Shown: piece by piece, positions 1 through 12,453 of the stretch
How positions within the stretch are numbered: the first letter of the stretch is position 1
How the letters are laid out: each line of letters begins with the position of its first letter
Assembly (NCBI RefSeq): GCF_000220395.1
Contig: NW_004086043.1
Coordinates: forward strand, 1 to 56,664
Length of the DNA: 56,664 bases
Origin: Ichthyophthirius multifiliis
Taxonomy: Eukaryota > Ciliophora > Oligohymenophorea > Hymenostomatida
Reading direction: 5' to 3'
Notes under the pieces: generated by a model
Databases searched by the model: none
Told to the model about the DNA's origin: nothing
What the model saw: only the letters and a program-made list of their open reading frames with translations
Position numbers and translations under genes: made by a program

Positions 1-179
1 ATATATAATTATATATAATTTATTTATATACGATTTAAATAATAATATATATATATTTAAATTATATATATATATATATTAATTTCTATTAAATTATATT
101 TTTATTTACATTTTTATATTTATTTATTTTTATTTTATTTATTTTATTTTATATTTTTACTTATTAATATATATTTAGG
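1..179. other. AT-rich sequence, probably intron of the DP gene
   Basis: Almost pure A and T with no coding pattern. It ends in a pyrimidine-poor but canonical TTTAG acceptor (about 174-178) directly in front of the first recognisable DP exon, so it is most likely an intron or the 5' part of that gene. The true start of the gene is not in view. Confidence 0.5.
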
Positions 180-1081
180 ATTAAAAAATTTAAGCTAAAA
201 GTTAAAAATATTGTTTTTTAATTAAAAGAAACTACATATAAATAAGTAGCAGAAAAATTATTAGAAGAATTAGATATTAAAAAAAATTCAATTGTAATTA
301 AATATTATTTATAATAAATATTTTTTTTTAGGATAAAGAAGAATAAAATATAAAAAGAAGAGTATACGATGCTTTAAACGTTTTAATAGCAGCAAATGTT
401 TTATAAAACAAAAAAAAAGTTATTTTTGATGACTAAAGTAATAAAAATTCATAATTTTCTAAAAATCCTTTATAAGAAATAACTTATTTAAATGAGGCAA
501 AAGTACAAAATATATTTTATATTAAAAAGGTATATATATATAAAAATAAATAAAAGAAAAATAGAAAATATAGGTTAATCAAAAAATTAAATAATTTAAA
601 TGATTTAGTTAATACATTTAATAGTTTTTACAATTTAGTGGAAAGAAATAAATAAAATATAAATAAAGAAAAAGTAATCTAATTTCCATTTGTAGTAATA
701 TTTACATAAAAAGATAATTCAAAAGTAATTAAAAAATAAATATAAAAGTAAATATAAGAATTAAAATAAAAAATAAAATATATTAATAAATTTAAATATA
801 TAAAAAATAATAAATATAAATGATTATATATATATATTTATATTATTTTATTTATTATATATCAATTTTTTATTTAGGTAGTTATTTAATAAATAGAAAA
901 CAATAATATTCATATATATTCGACAAATAAAATGCAATTATTTGGAGATATTGATATCGTATAGAAATTAAATATCAATGAAAATAAATAACATATAAAT
1001 AATTAAATTAATATATTTATTTAAAATATTATATCAAAATATAATATTAATATTGATATTTTGAATTAAATTTATTCTTGA
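180..1081 (+). CDS. Transcription factor DP (E2F dimerisation partner), 5' partial
   Basis: DP proteins pair with E2F and bind promoters of cell-cycle genes in the nucleus. Read with TAA/TAG as Gln, three exons (about 180-293, 332-724, 878-1081) keep an exact frame and end at TGA 1079-1081. Exon 1 gives ETTYKQVAEKL, like the TTSYNEVADEL helix of DP winged helices. Exon 2 gives RRVYDALNVLIAANVL, the DP signature (E2F itself has RRIYDITNVL), then a basic coiled stretch ending SFYNLVERN (family AFKNLVQRN) and VIQFPFVVIF (family VIHLPFIIV). Exon 3 gives KMQLFGDIDIV in the place of the DP dimerisation domain end. About 236 residues are visible. The DNA-binding domain is only partly present because the start lies to the left. 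No E2F partner is in the window. Confidence 0.85.
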
Positions 1082-1494
1082 ATTTGATAATAGATATATT
1101 ATTTTGTAAATATATTTTTTTTAATAAATTTATAAATTAATTAATTCTTTAAATTAAATTTAGAATGAAAAAAATAATATTTAATTATAAAAACAATAAA
1201 ATTAATTATAATATAAAAAATAAAAATTATATATCGTTAACATTTTTTATAAAATATTTTTAAATATGTATATGTTTAAAAAAAATATATTTACAAAGTA
1301 AAATAAAAAAATATATATATATAATTATATATATATTATATAAATATATATATTCATATTAATGCATATATATATATATTTTCTTTTTATTAATTTTTTA
1401 AATATTAAATATTTTTTATATTTATATAATATATAATTTTAATATGATTTTTCTAATTTATTTATTTTTATCATTTTATTTTTCTTACATTATA
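1082..1494. other. AT-rich intergenic sequence between convergent genes
   Basis: Nearly pure A/T with (AT)n patches (for example 1309-1375). I see no gene, RNA or hairpin of note. It separates the 3' ends of the DP gene and the minus-strand orphan. Confidence 0.6.
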
Positions 1495-2440
1495 TCATTA
1501 TTTATTTATATTATTAATAAAAATTTTTTTATTACAAAAAGATATTATTTTTTTTTTGTATATATTTTATTATAATTTAAAATTACTTTTTAAATCTATT
1601 ATCTAATATTCTTTTAATATTTAGTATATAATTATTATTTTCTTATTATTAATTTTTATATTATATATTGTAATATCATATTTAAATTATTTTTTTATTT
1701 ATATTTAAAATTAATTTTTTTTATTTTTATTATTATATTTTTATTTAAAAATAATTTATTTATTTTTTAAAAAATTTATGAATTATCTTTTAAATAAGTT
1801 AATATTTTAATTTTTAAAATATAAATCACATACAATTTCTTTTTTTTAAATATACTATCGAAATTTATTAAAAATTTTGTTATTAATATAATTTTATTTT
1901 TTCTTTAATAAAATAGTTAAAGCATATAAAAAAAAATTTAATGATTTTTCTTTATTTAATAAATATTTTTAAAATAAATTAATTTTTTTAAATAAAATAC
2001 TCATAAACCTATTTTTATTTAAACTATTTTTTTATAATAAATAGTTTATATTTTTAAGGTTTAAAACCTTTAAAGAAAAAGCTTCTTTTTTTAGCTATAA
2101 TTATCTTTAAATTTATATTTTATATATATATTTTTTTTATTGAAATAAAAACCATTAAATTAACTTATTTTTTATATACATTATTATATATTAATTTATT
2201 ATAAAAAAATATTGATTAATATTAAAATTTTTTATTTTTAATTAAATTTTTTTTATTTATAATTTTATCCTAACTTTTCTTTATAATTATATTATTTAAA
2301 AAAAAGATATTAAAATATAAATATAATTCAGTCTATATTTATGTATTTTATTTTTATGGGTTTTTAACTTCATTTATAGATATTATTTTATCTAAAAAAA
2401 TAATATTAATGAGATATTTATATTATATATAATATTTATT
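1495..2440 (-). CDS. Uncharacterised, very AT-rich protein gene (tentative)
   Basis: I do not recognise this protein. On the minus strand a frame with TAA/TAG as Gln stays open without TGA for about 600 bases and ends at TGA 1495-1497. It contains mixed, non-repetitive stretches such as KKEAFSLKVLNLKN and KEIVCDLYFKNQN that look like protein rather than spacer. A second open block upstream (about 2220-2410) contains INEVKNPQKQNTQIQTEL and probably joins through a short intron near 2100-2150. The start is not settled. An ATG at 2490-2492 overlaps the stop of the giant gene next door, which would leave no leader, so an internal start is as likely. Composition is poorer in G+C than the neighbouring genes, so this could also be chance openness in AT-rich DNA. 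Confidence 0.35.
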
Positions 2441-2488
2441 TATAAAAAAAGACTTTATAGAAATAAAAAAGAAATAATTTTATTAATT

Positions 2489-5400
2489 TCATTATTTCTT
2501 AATTTTATCCGGAGATTCATCCAATTTATCAAATTTTTTTCTTTTGTATTTAATTGTTTATCTCTTAAAAAAAATGCTCTAAATAGTATTAATCTTGCTA
2601 TCTTTGTTGGCATTATTGAATTCTAAAGCATCAAAACCATTAATATTATTATTATTATTAATGTTATTATTATTATTACTTTCTAGATTCTAATCTAACA
2701 TTACAGCTGCTGTATTAATATTATTTTCATTCCTCATTATATTATTATTCTCCATAATACGAATTTTCTACCTCAATCTATTTTAATTTGCAAAAAGTTT
2801 ACTACCAATCCTTTTTTAACATATTTAGGACTTACTAATTCCTAATTTGGGCTAGTAATCCTAAAATCTTAATGTGTTTTCTTCAGATTTTTTTCATCAT
2901 CTATATCAGTTGCTAAAGTCATTTTTTATTGCATAGAAGGATATGTAATCTAATGCACTTTTGCCGATATTTTTTTCAATTTATATTTTAGCCAATAAAT
3001 CTTCGATTATTAACAAAAGAAACTAAAATTATCGAAAACAAAGACAGATAACTCTATTAAAAATATAAATATAAATAATCCGATTATTACCCATCCGTAT
3101 ATAGTTCTTTAATTTTCATCATATCTTCCGTTTTCTATTAAAGGCAATAACAAAATTAATGATAGAGTAAAAAAGAATTCAACTCCAACTTATTTAAATG
3201 AGTAAAATAGGATTATATAAGGCTTGTATTTCATTAAATAGCTTATAATAGATATATTTATGACAGCAACTAAAAGTATTTAAACATAATTATACCCATT
3301 AAGTACAATAACAATTGTTATAATAAACATTTTTCGATAGTAAAGGATTATTTAATATACAGGAGAATTCAAATCATTCTTTAGAGTTTCTAAAACAAAT
3401 TACAGATAATTTTATTTAAAATATAAAATCGTAAAAAAGAAAGGAATAGGAAAAAATAAAATAAAAAATAAAAAAGAAAAAACAACTGATAAAACTTTTA
3501 CTCCATAAATATCTTTTAAATTAGTAAATTAAATAAATGAAGAAAGTAAAATATCTTAGTACATTGTCCATAATAAATCTTTGTATAATCTAAATCCAAA
3601 ACAAGATAATATATTATTTTTTATAAAATGATAGAATTTATTATTATTATTATTTTGTTTTTTTAATAATTCTACCAATAAATAAATAAATAAATGTAAT
3701 CCAATATAAATAAGGACTATTGTGAAATTTTATCCTGTATTAGCTATAAAATTAGTTGTTTATTCTAACTCGTTTATTCTTCCTATTGATGAATTTTCAT
3801 ATATATCTGTATCCATCCCTATTTCGAATATATTCGGGATAAATCCCATAGTAATATCTTCTAAAGATTTTAAAAACAAAAACAGATTTTTCGGAAAAAG
3901 CATATTTATATAAATCATTAGATATAATATATTTGAAAAATCAATCAAAGTCGACACAAACTAAAAATTTTTCGTAAAGGCCAAAAATAAAGAACTACCA
4001 ATAACAACTTTAGATATTTAATTTGTAGTGGATATTATTTTTTAAGTTATTTACTCTTCTTTATCATTTTAATTATATTCTAATTATAAATTAATTTCTT
4101 TTAAAGAAGTATCTATTTAAATATATTTGACTTATTAAATATCTAATGCATTTAAATTTTAAATTTAAATTAGTAAAATTTGAGACGGAGGAGGGTTTTG
4201 TTTAAAAATAAAAGAAAGTTCTAAATGAGTTTTATTTAAATATTTTAAATTCTTTTAATATTTTAAGTCTTTCGAAAATACTAGTTTAATGTTTTACAGT
4301 ATATTTTAAGATTCTTCGATTTGTGTATTTTCTGGAAAAATAAAATAAATAGTGTTACTCTTAGGTGAAAAAATTTAGAATTGTACTTACTTTGTAGTTA
4401 TTAATTATATACATTTATTATATTATTCATTCCATATTTATTAATCTTAGCACTTACTTTTTACACAATATTAATAATTTTATAAAATGTAGCCTTTTTC
4501 ACATATTTAGCAACTATTATTATTTTTACATTATTAACAATTTTAAAACGGACAAATAATACAATTTTTATTTTTATCTAAAAAATATCTCTCAGGACAT
4601 TCAATATTACATTTATTTTCTAATAAAAAGTACTTTTCTTTGCATTAAATGCATTTATCTTTTAAATATTTAACACAATACTCTATATAGATCTTTTCAC
4701 AAACACTTCCTTTTTATTAATATCCATCTGGACAACTTTATACACATTAATTATCCAATTAGATATAATTTTAAGTACATATTTAACAATTATTTTTATC
4801 TGCACATTTAACGCATCCCAAAGAACATTCTTAGCATATATTAATAGGCTATATAATGGGAAAAAAATTATCTGGACATTTCTATATACATTAAAAAATA
4901 TCTTTCTTTTAAATTAAATAATACTAACTTTTGCATTAAGAACACTAATTTATTCCAGTTGGGCATTATAGGCAGTTGGAAACGTTACATTATTCACATT
5001 TTTTCTTGTTTTCGTTTTAAAAAAACATTTATGGCTCACATTATTAGACACAAGCCTTAATTTATCCACTATCATTTGTTATAGAATAATAAAAATCATT
5101 ACATTATAAGCAAAAATTACTCTAATTGCATATTTTACACTTCGAAAAACACTAAATACACTAAAAATTTTAATCAAAATAATTATCAGGGCATTTTTAT
5201 ACACAAAATTAATCTTTTTCCAAATTTAATAAATAGAAGTTTTTTTGGCAAAAAACACACTTATTTTAGTCAAAAGCTTGACAATTTTCAACTTAAATCT
5301 TAACACACTTTTATTCTTATAAAAAAAATCCAATTGGGCAAAAATCTACACACGTATTATTATTTTCTAAAAGGACTTTTGTCTCTTCACATTATATACA

Positions 5401-8400
5401 AAGTAACTCGCTTTCGCATGCAATGCAGTATTTTGGACATTATTCACATTTAAAAGTCTTTTTATTTACATAAAAGTACTACGGACAAATCCCTGTACAG
5501 TTTTATTCATAAAGGAAATAATTTTCCATACACTTGGAACATTAGTTCACATTATTAAGACATTCTATACAATTTTCAACTTTACAGGGCAAACATTAGG
5601 TGTTTATCTCGTCTTAATAGAAAAATTAGATAGGACATTTGACGTAACATGCTTTTATGAGTCCAGATTACTCTATGTATTTGTAGTGTTTTGAATCACA
5701 GGACTCACAGTAGTCATATTAAGTGCATTTTTTACAATTAAATGAACATTATTGACATTAAGTGTTGTTTAATTTGTAGAAACCAATATTATTCGAACAA
5801 TTTCTGACACACATATTTTCTTAGACGAGCATATTATTGTTACATTAAATACAGAGATTTTATTTATACAAGATACAGTTTAAAATATATATTTATTGAC
5901 ATGAGTCTAGTTTAATATCTTTATAATAACCATCTGGACATTCATTGTTTAAAAGAATGCAAATATTTTGGTAAAGAAAATAGCCTAAGCTACATTCTAA
6001 GCAAAAATTATCTAAACTCTTACACTAAATACATGGAAATTTACACTAAATGCACATCCTATATTAAATATCAGGAAAAAAGCCTTTGGGACAATTCTAT
6101 AGACACTAATTTTAATATAAAAAGTATTAATTTGTGCATTTTACGCAAACATTCACATCCAAAAGGCAATTTTCACATTTCTTAGTCTTACAAGGAATAC
6201 ATTTTTTTTCTGGTAGTTACATAAAAAAGCCTTTAGGATTACATATATCACAATAGAACTTATTATAACATTATACACAATTATCTTTACAGGCTTCACA
6301 AATAAAGTTTTAAGGAAAGTATTTATCTGGACAAGCCTAAATACAGTTTTAATTGTGTAAATATAAGCCTTTTTAACATTATAAACAGGTTGATTTATTA
6401 TATAATAAGCAATTCTATATATGCATTTTTACACAGTTTTTATTAATTTAATCCTTTATATAGCCATCAGGACATTCCTAAATACATTCATATTTAACAT
6501 CTGTATTATTTATATTATATATATGTTTAAAAAAAGAATCCCCGCATAAATCACAATTATCATAATCACTACAAGAGATACAATTACTAATACATGATGA
6601 ACAAAATTATACAGTTCTTTGATAAGTACCTTAACTACATTATTTAGTACAAAAAGTATTTGTAATATCTAAAAGATAAGGATCTGAACATTAAGTACAT
6701 GTATTTTCACTTTAATAAGTACAGTTTAAACAGTTTGAATCTGTACATTATATACATTCATCACTTTCACTATTATAAAAATAACCATCAAGCACACAAT
6801 CATTTTATATTAAACATTTACTAAATGGATTAGTATTATTTCTGGAATTTTTCAAAGGAATAAAACCACTTATGCATTTGTTACATGAAATACTATCTAT
6901 ACAAATTAGACAATTCGCCATACATTAGAAACATTAGCCGATTGCATTTTTATAAAATTTCATAGGACAATATTTTAAGCATTAATCTAAGGTACCATTT
7001 GGTTATTTATAATATTTATATGCACATTTAATACAAATTTAATCATTATTAATATCACATTATAAACAATTCTCTGCTTTACAGTTTTTTTATACACATT
7101 ATTTGCCTGTAATGTCTATAAAATAATCTTTTGGACATTTATCTACACAACTATTTTGTTATAAAAGCAATTTATTATCATCACATTTCAAGCAGAAGCT
7201 CGAATTTACGCACTAAACACAATATTAGGTACATTAGTGGCAAACATTAGCAGACATGAAATAATAAGGCGGGCATTAATTAACACATTAATTATCATGT
7301 AAAAAAATGGAATCTAAATTTGCACACTAGACACATATTTCAAAACTATTACAATATAAGCAATTTGGAGAGCATTATTCACATCTTTATTAATTAAATT
7401 AATAAAATAGGACTTTGGGCAGTACGTTAGACATTTATCTACAGAGTTTTCATTATAAATGTAAAAACCAACTAAACATTAATTACATAAATTTTAATTT
7501 ATGCATTTAAGACAGTTATTAACACATTTTATGCATTTCATTTATACTTTATCAGCATAATATTAATCCGGACATACATCTGTACAAGAAAATTCATTAA
7601 TAAGATATAAATTAGGACCACATTCTAAGCATTCGTCTTTACTTTTTCCAAAGCATGAACTACATAAAGGATCACATTTCATACACTAAATTTATTTTTC
7701 TAAATAATAACCGTTTGTATAATCACAATTTTTATAACAAATACCATTTATTAAAGAATAGCCACTATAACAATCTATGCAATTATTAAAAAAAGGTCCT
7801 CTGCATTATTTACATTATTTATTACATATTATATGAACAAATCTAATATATAAATACAATTATAAATAAATATTTATATTTATTATTTTTTGTTAAAAAC
7901 TTTTTTTATCTGAAAAAATTCTCGGGATGTTAAGGAGTATATATTTAAAACCAATCTATTTTTTAACATTATCTGTTTTCATCTAAATATCTATCTGAAG
8001 AGCACATAATACAAGTTTTTGATTATATATCAATTTTTAAGCAACCTATAATATCTATACTTTTACAATATCCTTCGTAATAAAAAACTAAAAATAAAAA
8101 ATATAAATATATATTATATTTAAATATATAGATGTAAATATTAAATATTATACAATAAAAAGGACAATCTTTAGCATCTTTTTCACAATTTCCATTATTT
8201 AAAAAATATGTAGAATCCTTACATTATAAACATTTATAATTTAAAGATTTTATACAATTAGAGTTACTATTATTAATACTTTACACAATACCAAAAATTT
8301 AATTTATATAATATAAATCATGCATTAAATCATTTAGATAAACACAACGGAAATCATAGGTTAAAATCATCCCTAAAATACATCTTGAGCAGTTATTAAT

Positions 8401-8722
8401 TTAGTTCCCAAAACAACTTAAACAGGAAGGATTACAATCTAAACAATTCCCTGAAGATGGATATTAGCTAAAATTGCAGTATTTACCTTAACATTAATAT
8501 CCAATCATGAATTTAGAAATATTTAGACATTCTGTACAATAAAATTCATCTAAACATTAAGAACATCCAGGTTAACATTTCTTATATAAAATTTCAATAT
8601 TTTATAATCCCAATTTTAAATTAATATTATCAGATAATACTTATAATTAAACAATCTGTATTAAATAAAAATAAATATAAAAAAAACAAGGTATATATTT
8701 GTAGGTAATTATATAAATATAA

Positions 8723-8772
<50 letters not shown>

Positions 8773-9384
8773 TATATATTTATATATTTATATATTTTAA
8801 TATTTATTATATAATAATTATTAATTTTTAATTTTTTTTTATATATACGAAATCAGTTTAAAAGGAATTATTAATATTACTTTCAATTTAATAAATATTA
8901 TCATTTTCAATAGTCCCACATACATTTTCTTTTTTAGAATTAACTACAGTATATTATAATTCTCTTTAATCAATTTTAATATTTATTTAATTTATATTTT
9001 CTATCAATGAATCTACATCTATTAAACTTAAAGATAATAAAATTTCGAAATGCGGTTCTTCTATTTTAGTTCTTAATACATAAAGTTATTTTACACTAAT
9101 ATAAGGTATTTAAAATTTAGTTTTAAGGTTATTTAAGCAATATATTTAACAGTTTTAGATTATAAATTTAGACATATTAATATCATATAAACTTGGAATG
9201 TAGGATTTTAATTTATCATCAAAATTATCACTACATTAATTTTCATAAATACTTTTCTAATATGCAGTTATATATTCTTTTTTTATTAAAAATAATATTT
9301 ATATATAATTAAACCTAATAATTGCGAAGATTATTTTATTAGTAAGGTTTATATGAATATTAAAAATATTATTTTAAATTTCAT
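2489..9384 (-). CDS. Giant cysteine-rich, furin-repeat-like multipass membrane protein
   Basis: Probable cell-surface protein of about 2,180 residues; ligand unknown. The start at 9384 begins MKFKIIFLIFIQTLLIKQ, a signal peptide. Five exons (9384-9315, 9276-8849, 8655-8154, 8087-7901, 7842-2489) join in exact phase. After an N-terminal ectodomain, residues of roughly 300-1550 are dozens of repeats of the type CPxGYF...CxxCxxxCxxC, for example FKCEQCPKYCIACESE near 5440, as in furin-like or growth-factor-receptor Cys-rich modules. About eight hydrophobic segments follow (4000-2940), then a cytosolic tail with an Asn run and a basic end. This architecture matches a large ciliate-expanded surface family. 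Two one-base frame breaks are needed: near 7403 and at the A6 run at about 2813-2818. Without the second repair the protein would stop at TGA 2773-2775. A 38-nt intron there is an alternative. Confidence 0.8.
8728..8780. repeat. (AT)n microsatellite inside an intron
   Basis: Roughly 50 bases of alternating A and T inside intron 2 (8656-8848) of the giant cysteine-rich gene. Similar (AT)n tracts sit inside many of the larger introns of this window. Confidence 0.9.
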
Positions 9385-10050
9385 TTAAATTTATTTTTTA
9401 ATTTTTTTAAGATAAAAATTTAAGCTTTATAATTTTTTATTTAATATAATTTATATAAAAAAAGAAAAATTTAATTTTAAAATAAACTGAAAATTAAATA
9501 AATTTTAAAATAATTATTAATATAAAAAAAATTTATCTTATTATATTTTTGTCAAAAAAAATAGGAATGGAAATTATAAAAATATATAAATATTTTTTAT
9601 ATATTTAAAAAAAAATGAATAGTATATATTTTAAAAAAAATATATTTGTAATATTTCTAATAAAAAAAATTTAAAAATATTATTAATATAATTAGTCTAT
9701 TATTAAATAATAATTAAAATATATATAAATAAATTTAATCATTTAAACATTTTTTAAAAATGAATAAATAAATTATAATTTTATATTTTATTTATAATAA
9801 TATATTATATTATATTAATAAATTATATTTATATTTATATTTATATTTATATTTATATATTTTAATATTAATATTACTTATTTTTTTTTATATTTTTCTA
9901 TTATAATATATATATTTTTTTTTATTTTATAATAAATAAATAGACAAAACTAAATAATTAAATAAAAAAAAATATGCTAAATCTAATAAATCTATTATTT
10001 TTATTAAGAAAAACTTAAAAAATAATAATATAAATTTTAAAAAATAATTT
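9385..10050. other. AT-rich intergenic sequence
   Basis: Spacer between the start of the giant gene and the stop of the ANP32-like gene, both on the minus strand. It contains A and T runs and short TTTATA repeats near 9826-9860. No gene recognised. It should hold the promoter of the giant gene, but I see no defined motif. Confidence 0.6.
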
Positions 10051-10793
10051 TCAATCTTTTTTAACTTTTTTTTTTTAAGTATTATTTTATTCCTCTTACT
10101 CTTCATCATCTTCTTCATCCTCTTCTTCTTCTGCTTCATCTTAATCATCATCATCTTCATCACATTCTTCTTCATCTTCGTTTCCATCATCATCATCAGC
10201 TCCTTCATCTAATTCATCTTCATCATCACTTTCATATTCATCCTATTTTTTTTTTTTCTAAATATATATAAATATGTATTTACCACTTCATCATCATCCT
10301 CGTCTTCATCATCATATTCAACTTCATTTCCATCTTTGTCTTTATCATCTAAAATTTGAAGAGTCGATAGTAAAGCAAAAACACCTTGAGGATATTCTTT
10401 ATCAATAGTAACCTTATTATTTGTCAAATCTAATTATTAAAGTTTTTGGAATTACTTAAAGACTTCTAGATCATTTAAAGTTTCAATTTAATTATTTATT
10501 AAAGATAGAGAAATTAATTATTTTAAATGTAAAATATTTTTCAATTGATTTCCATGAATTTTATTATCATTTAATTCCAGTCTTTCTAAATTTGTTAAAA
10601 GTGGAAATTTTTCTAAACTATTTATTTGACAAGAATTTAAAGATAAACTGCGCAAATTTTTATATTTTTCTAATGTTTTACATAATTAATCTTCGAATTT
10701 TTCAACTTTTTAACCATCTAAGATAATTTCTTCGACTTCGTCTGGTTATTGGTTTTTTGTTTATTCTTTTATAAGATCATATGTATTTGTCAT
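10051..10793 (-). CDS. ANP32-like acidic leucine-rich nuclear phosphoprotein
   Basis: ANP32 proteins are nuclear LRR proteins with an acidic tail that bind histones and phosphatases. Two exons (10793-10284 and 10257-10051) flank a 26-nt intron and encode 238 residues. Residues about 35-150 hold four to five leucine-rich repeats (KNLRSLSLNSCQINSLEKFP, LERLELNDNKIHG, LISLSLINNQIE, LQQLDLTNNKVT), followed by the family capping segment (YPQGVFALLSTLQILDDKDK, compare [20 protein letters not shown]). From about residue 165 the tail is almost only Asp and Glu, ending in a short basic KKKVKKD that could be a nuclear localisation signal. Length and order fit the family closely. The start is the first ATG and is followed directly by conserved sequence. 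The acidic tail is split by the intron. Confidence 0.88.
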
Positions 10794-11245
10794 TTTTTTA
10801 TTATTTTTTATATTAATTTTTGTTTTAATATTAATATCTATATTTAATTTTTTAGTCTTTTTATATCAGTTATTATTTTACATAAAAAATAATTAAAATT
10901 ATTATTATTTTTATTTATACTTCCTATTTTTTAGATTCTTAATATTTATATAATTATAAAAAAATGATTTTTTGATTTTTTAATATAATGTAAAAATAAA
11001 TATATTTATATATTAATAAATATATATTTAAAAAAGATAATTAATATGTGAATTATTAAAAAAAATAAAATATTGTTTTATATATAAAAAAATAAAAATA
11101 AAAAATTATATATATAAAGTATTATTTATTTATATAAATAATATTAAATTAAATATATTTATAAAAATAAATATAATATTATATTAATTAAAAATAAAAA
11201 AATAAATAAAAAAAATTGAAAAAATTAATAAATAAATATTAAAAA

Positions 11246-11296
<51 letters not shown>

Positions 11297-11487
11297 TTAT
11301 TTATATTAAAATATTTTTAATTATATTTTTTTAATTTTGTTTTCAAATTTATTTAATTTAATATCAAATATTAATAATAATTTTTATTTTCAACTAAAAA
11401 AAAAATATATATTTTTAATTTCTAACAATAGCAACATTATAAAATTATATATTAAATTAAAAAAATCATTTATTAATAAATTTTTTA
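10794..11487. other. AT-rich intergenic sequence
   Basis: Spacer between two minus-strand genes with an (AT)n tract at about 11248-11291. I see no gene in it; open frames here are low-complexity Asn/Ile/Lys strings without conserved features. Confidence 0.6.
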
Positions 11488-12409
11488 TCAATTATCTTAA
11501 TTTACTCTTGCCATTGCTTTTTATCTTCCAGTATCAGATAATCCTACTGTTTTATTCCAAACATATTATTATTTACCTAAATCAGAATCAAAATCTACTG
11601 TAAAGAATCCTTATCTTTCAAATTAAAATCTATCTAAATGATTTAATAATCCTACTAATCTTTTATTCATTTTAGCATTTTTTTTAACCACAAGCGAATT
11701 TTTATTGATAATAGTAATTAAATCTTTTTTACTTTCAGTTGGATCTTCATTAAATAAGCATTCATAGAGTCTAACTTAACAATCCAGACTTTCCTTTACA
11801 CTAACCCAATTAACATAAGTTTTCGGTTTTGGTGCATTTTCCTTAATAAACTCAATCAAAACTTCCTAAACAACTCCATTTTAATCAGCCTTGACATCCA
11901 AACACTTAAAAACTCCTGCATATTTAAGTCCAACTATCTTGCCTTTGGCAAAGCCGAAGAAATCCTTATGATCTTTCATCAATGTATCTTCCCTTTCTAC
12001 CCATACTTAATTAAATAGTGTAATTTTATGGCTTCCTCTTTCCAGATATTTCGGGAAATCTGGAGCATCTATTTCTAGGGAAAAGTTATCGTCTAAATTG
12101 ACTATTTTAACCAATACAGGATCAACTACAGCCAAAGTTCTTTTAGCCACATTATCTAAATCTTTCCTGATACAATGTTCTAATAACTAGAATTATATGA
12201 TATTCTCATTACCACTTCTTGTGACAGAAACTAGCTCACAAAAATCATTAATACCAGCTGGAGTATATCCTCTTCTACGCATTCCTTAAATAGTTAATAA
12301 ACGAGGATCGTCCCATCCATTTACATGTTTATCGAAAACAAGAGTTTATAGTTTTCTTTTAGAAAGTACAGTACTTGATACATTTAATCTTGAAAACTAT
12401 AAAAATTTA

Positions 12410-12453
<44 letters not shown>

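Noticed and set aside
530-573. Possible intron in the DP gene
   Set aside because: It has GT and AG ends, but removing it breaks the frame; read through, it matches the charged helix of DP proteins.
3722-3913. Plus-strand open frame
   Set aside because: It is antisense to the membrane part of the giant minus-strand gene, whose frame shows signal, cysteine repeats and matching exon phases.
9927-10208. Minus-strand Lys/Met-rich frame
   Set aside because: Out-of-frame reading of the acidic GAT/GAA tail of the ANP32-like gene after its 26-nt intron.
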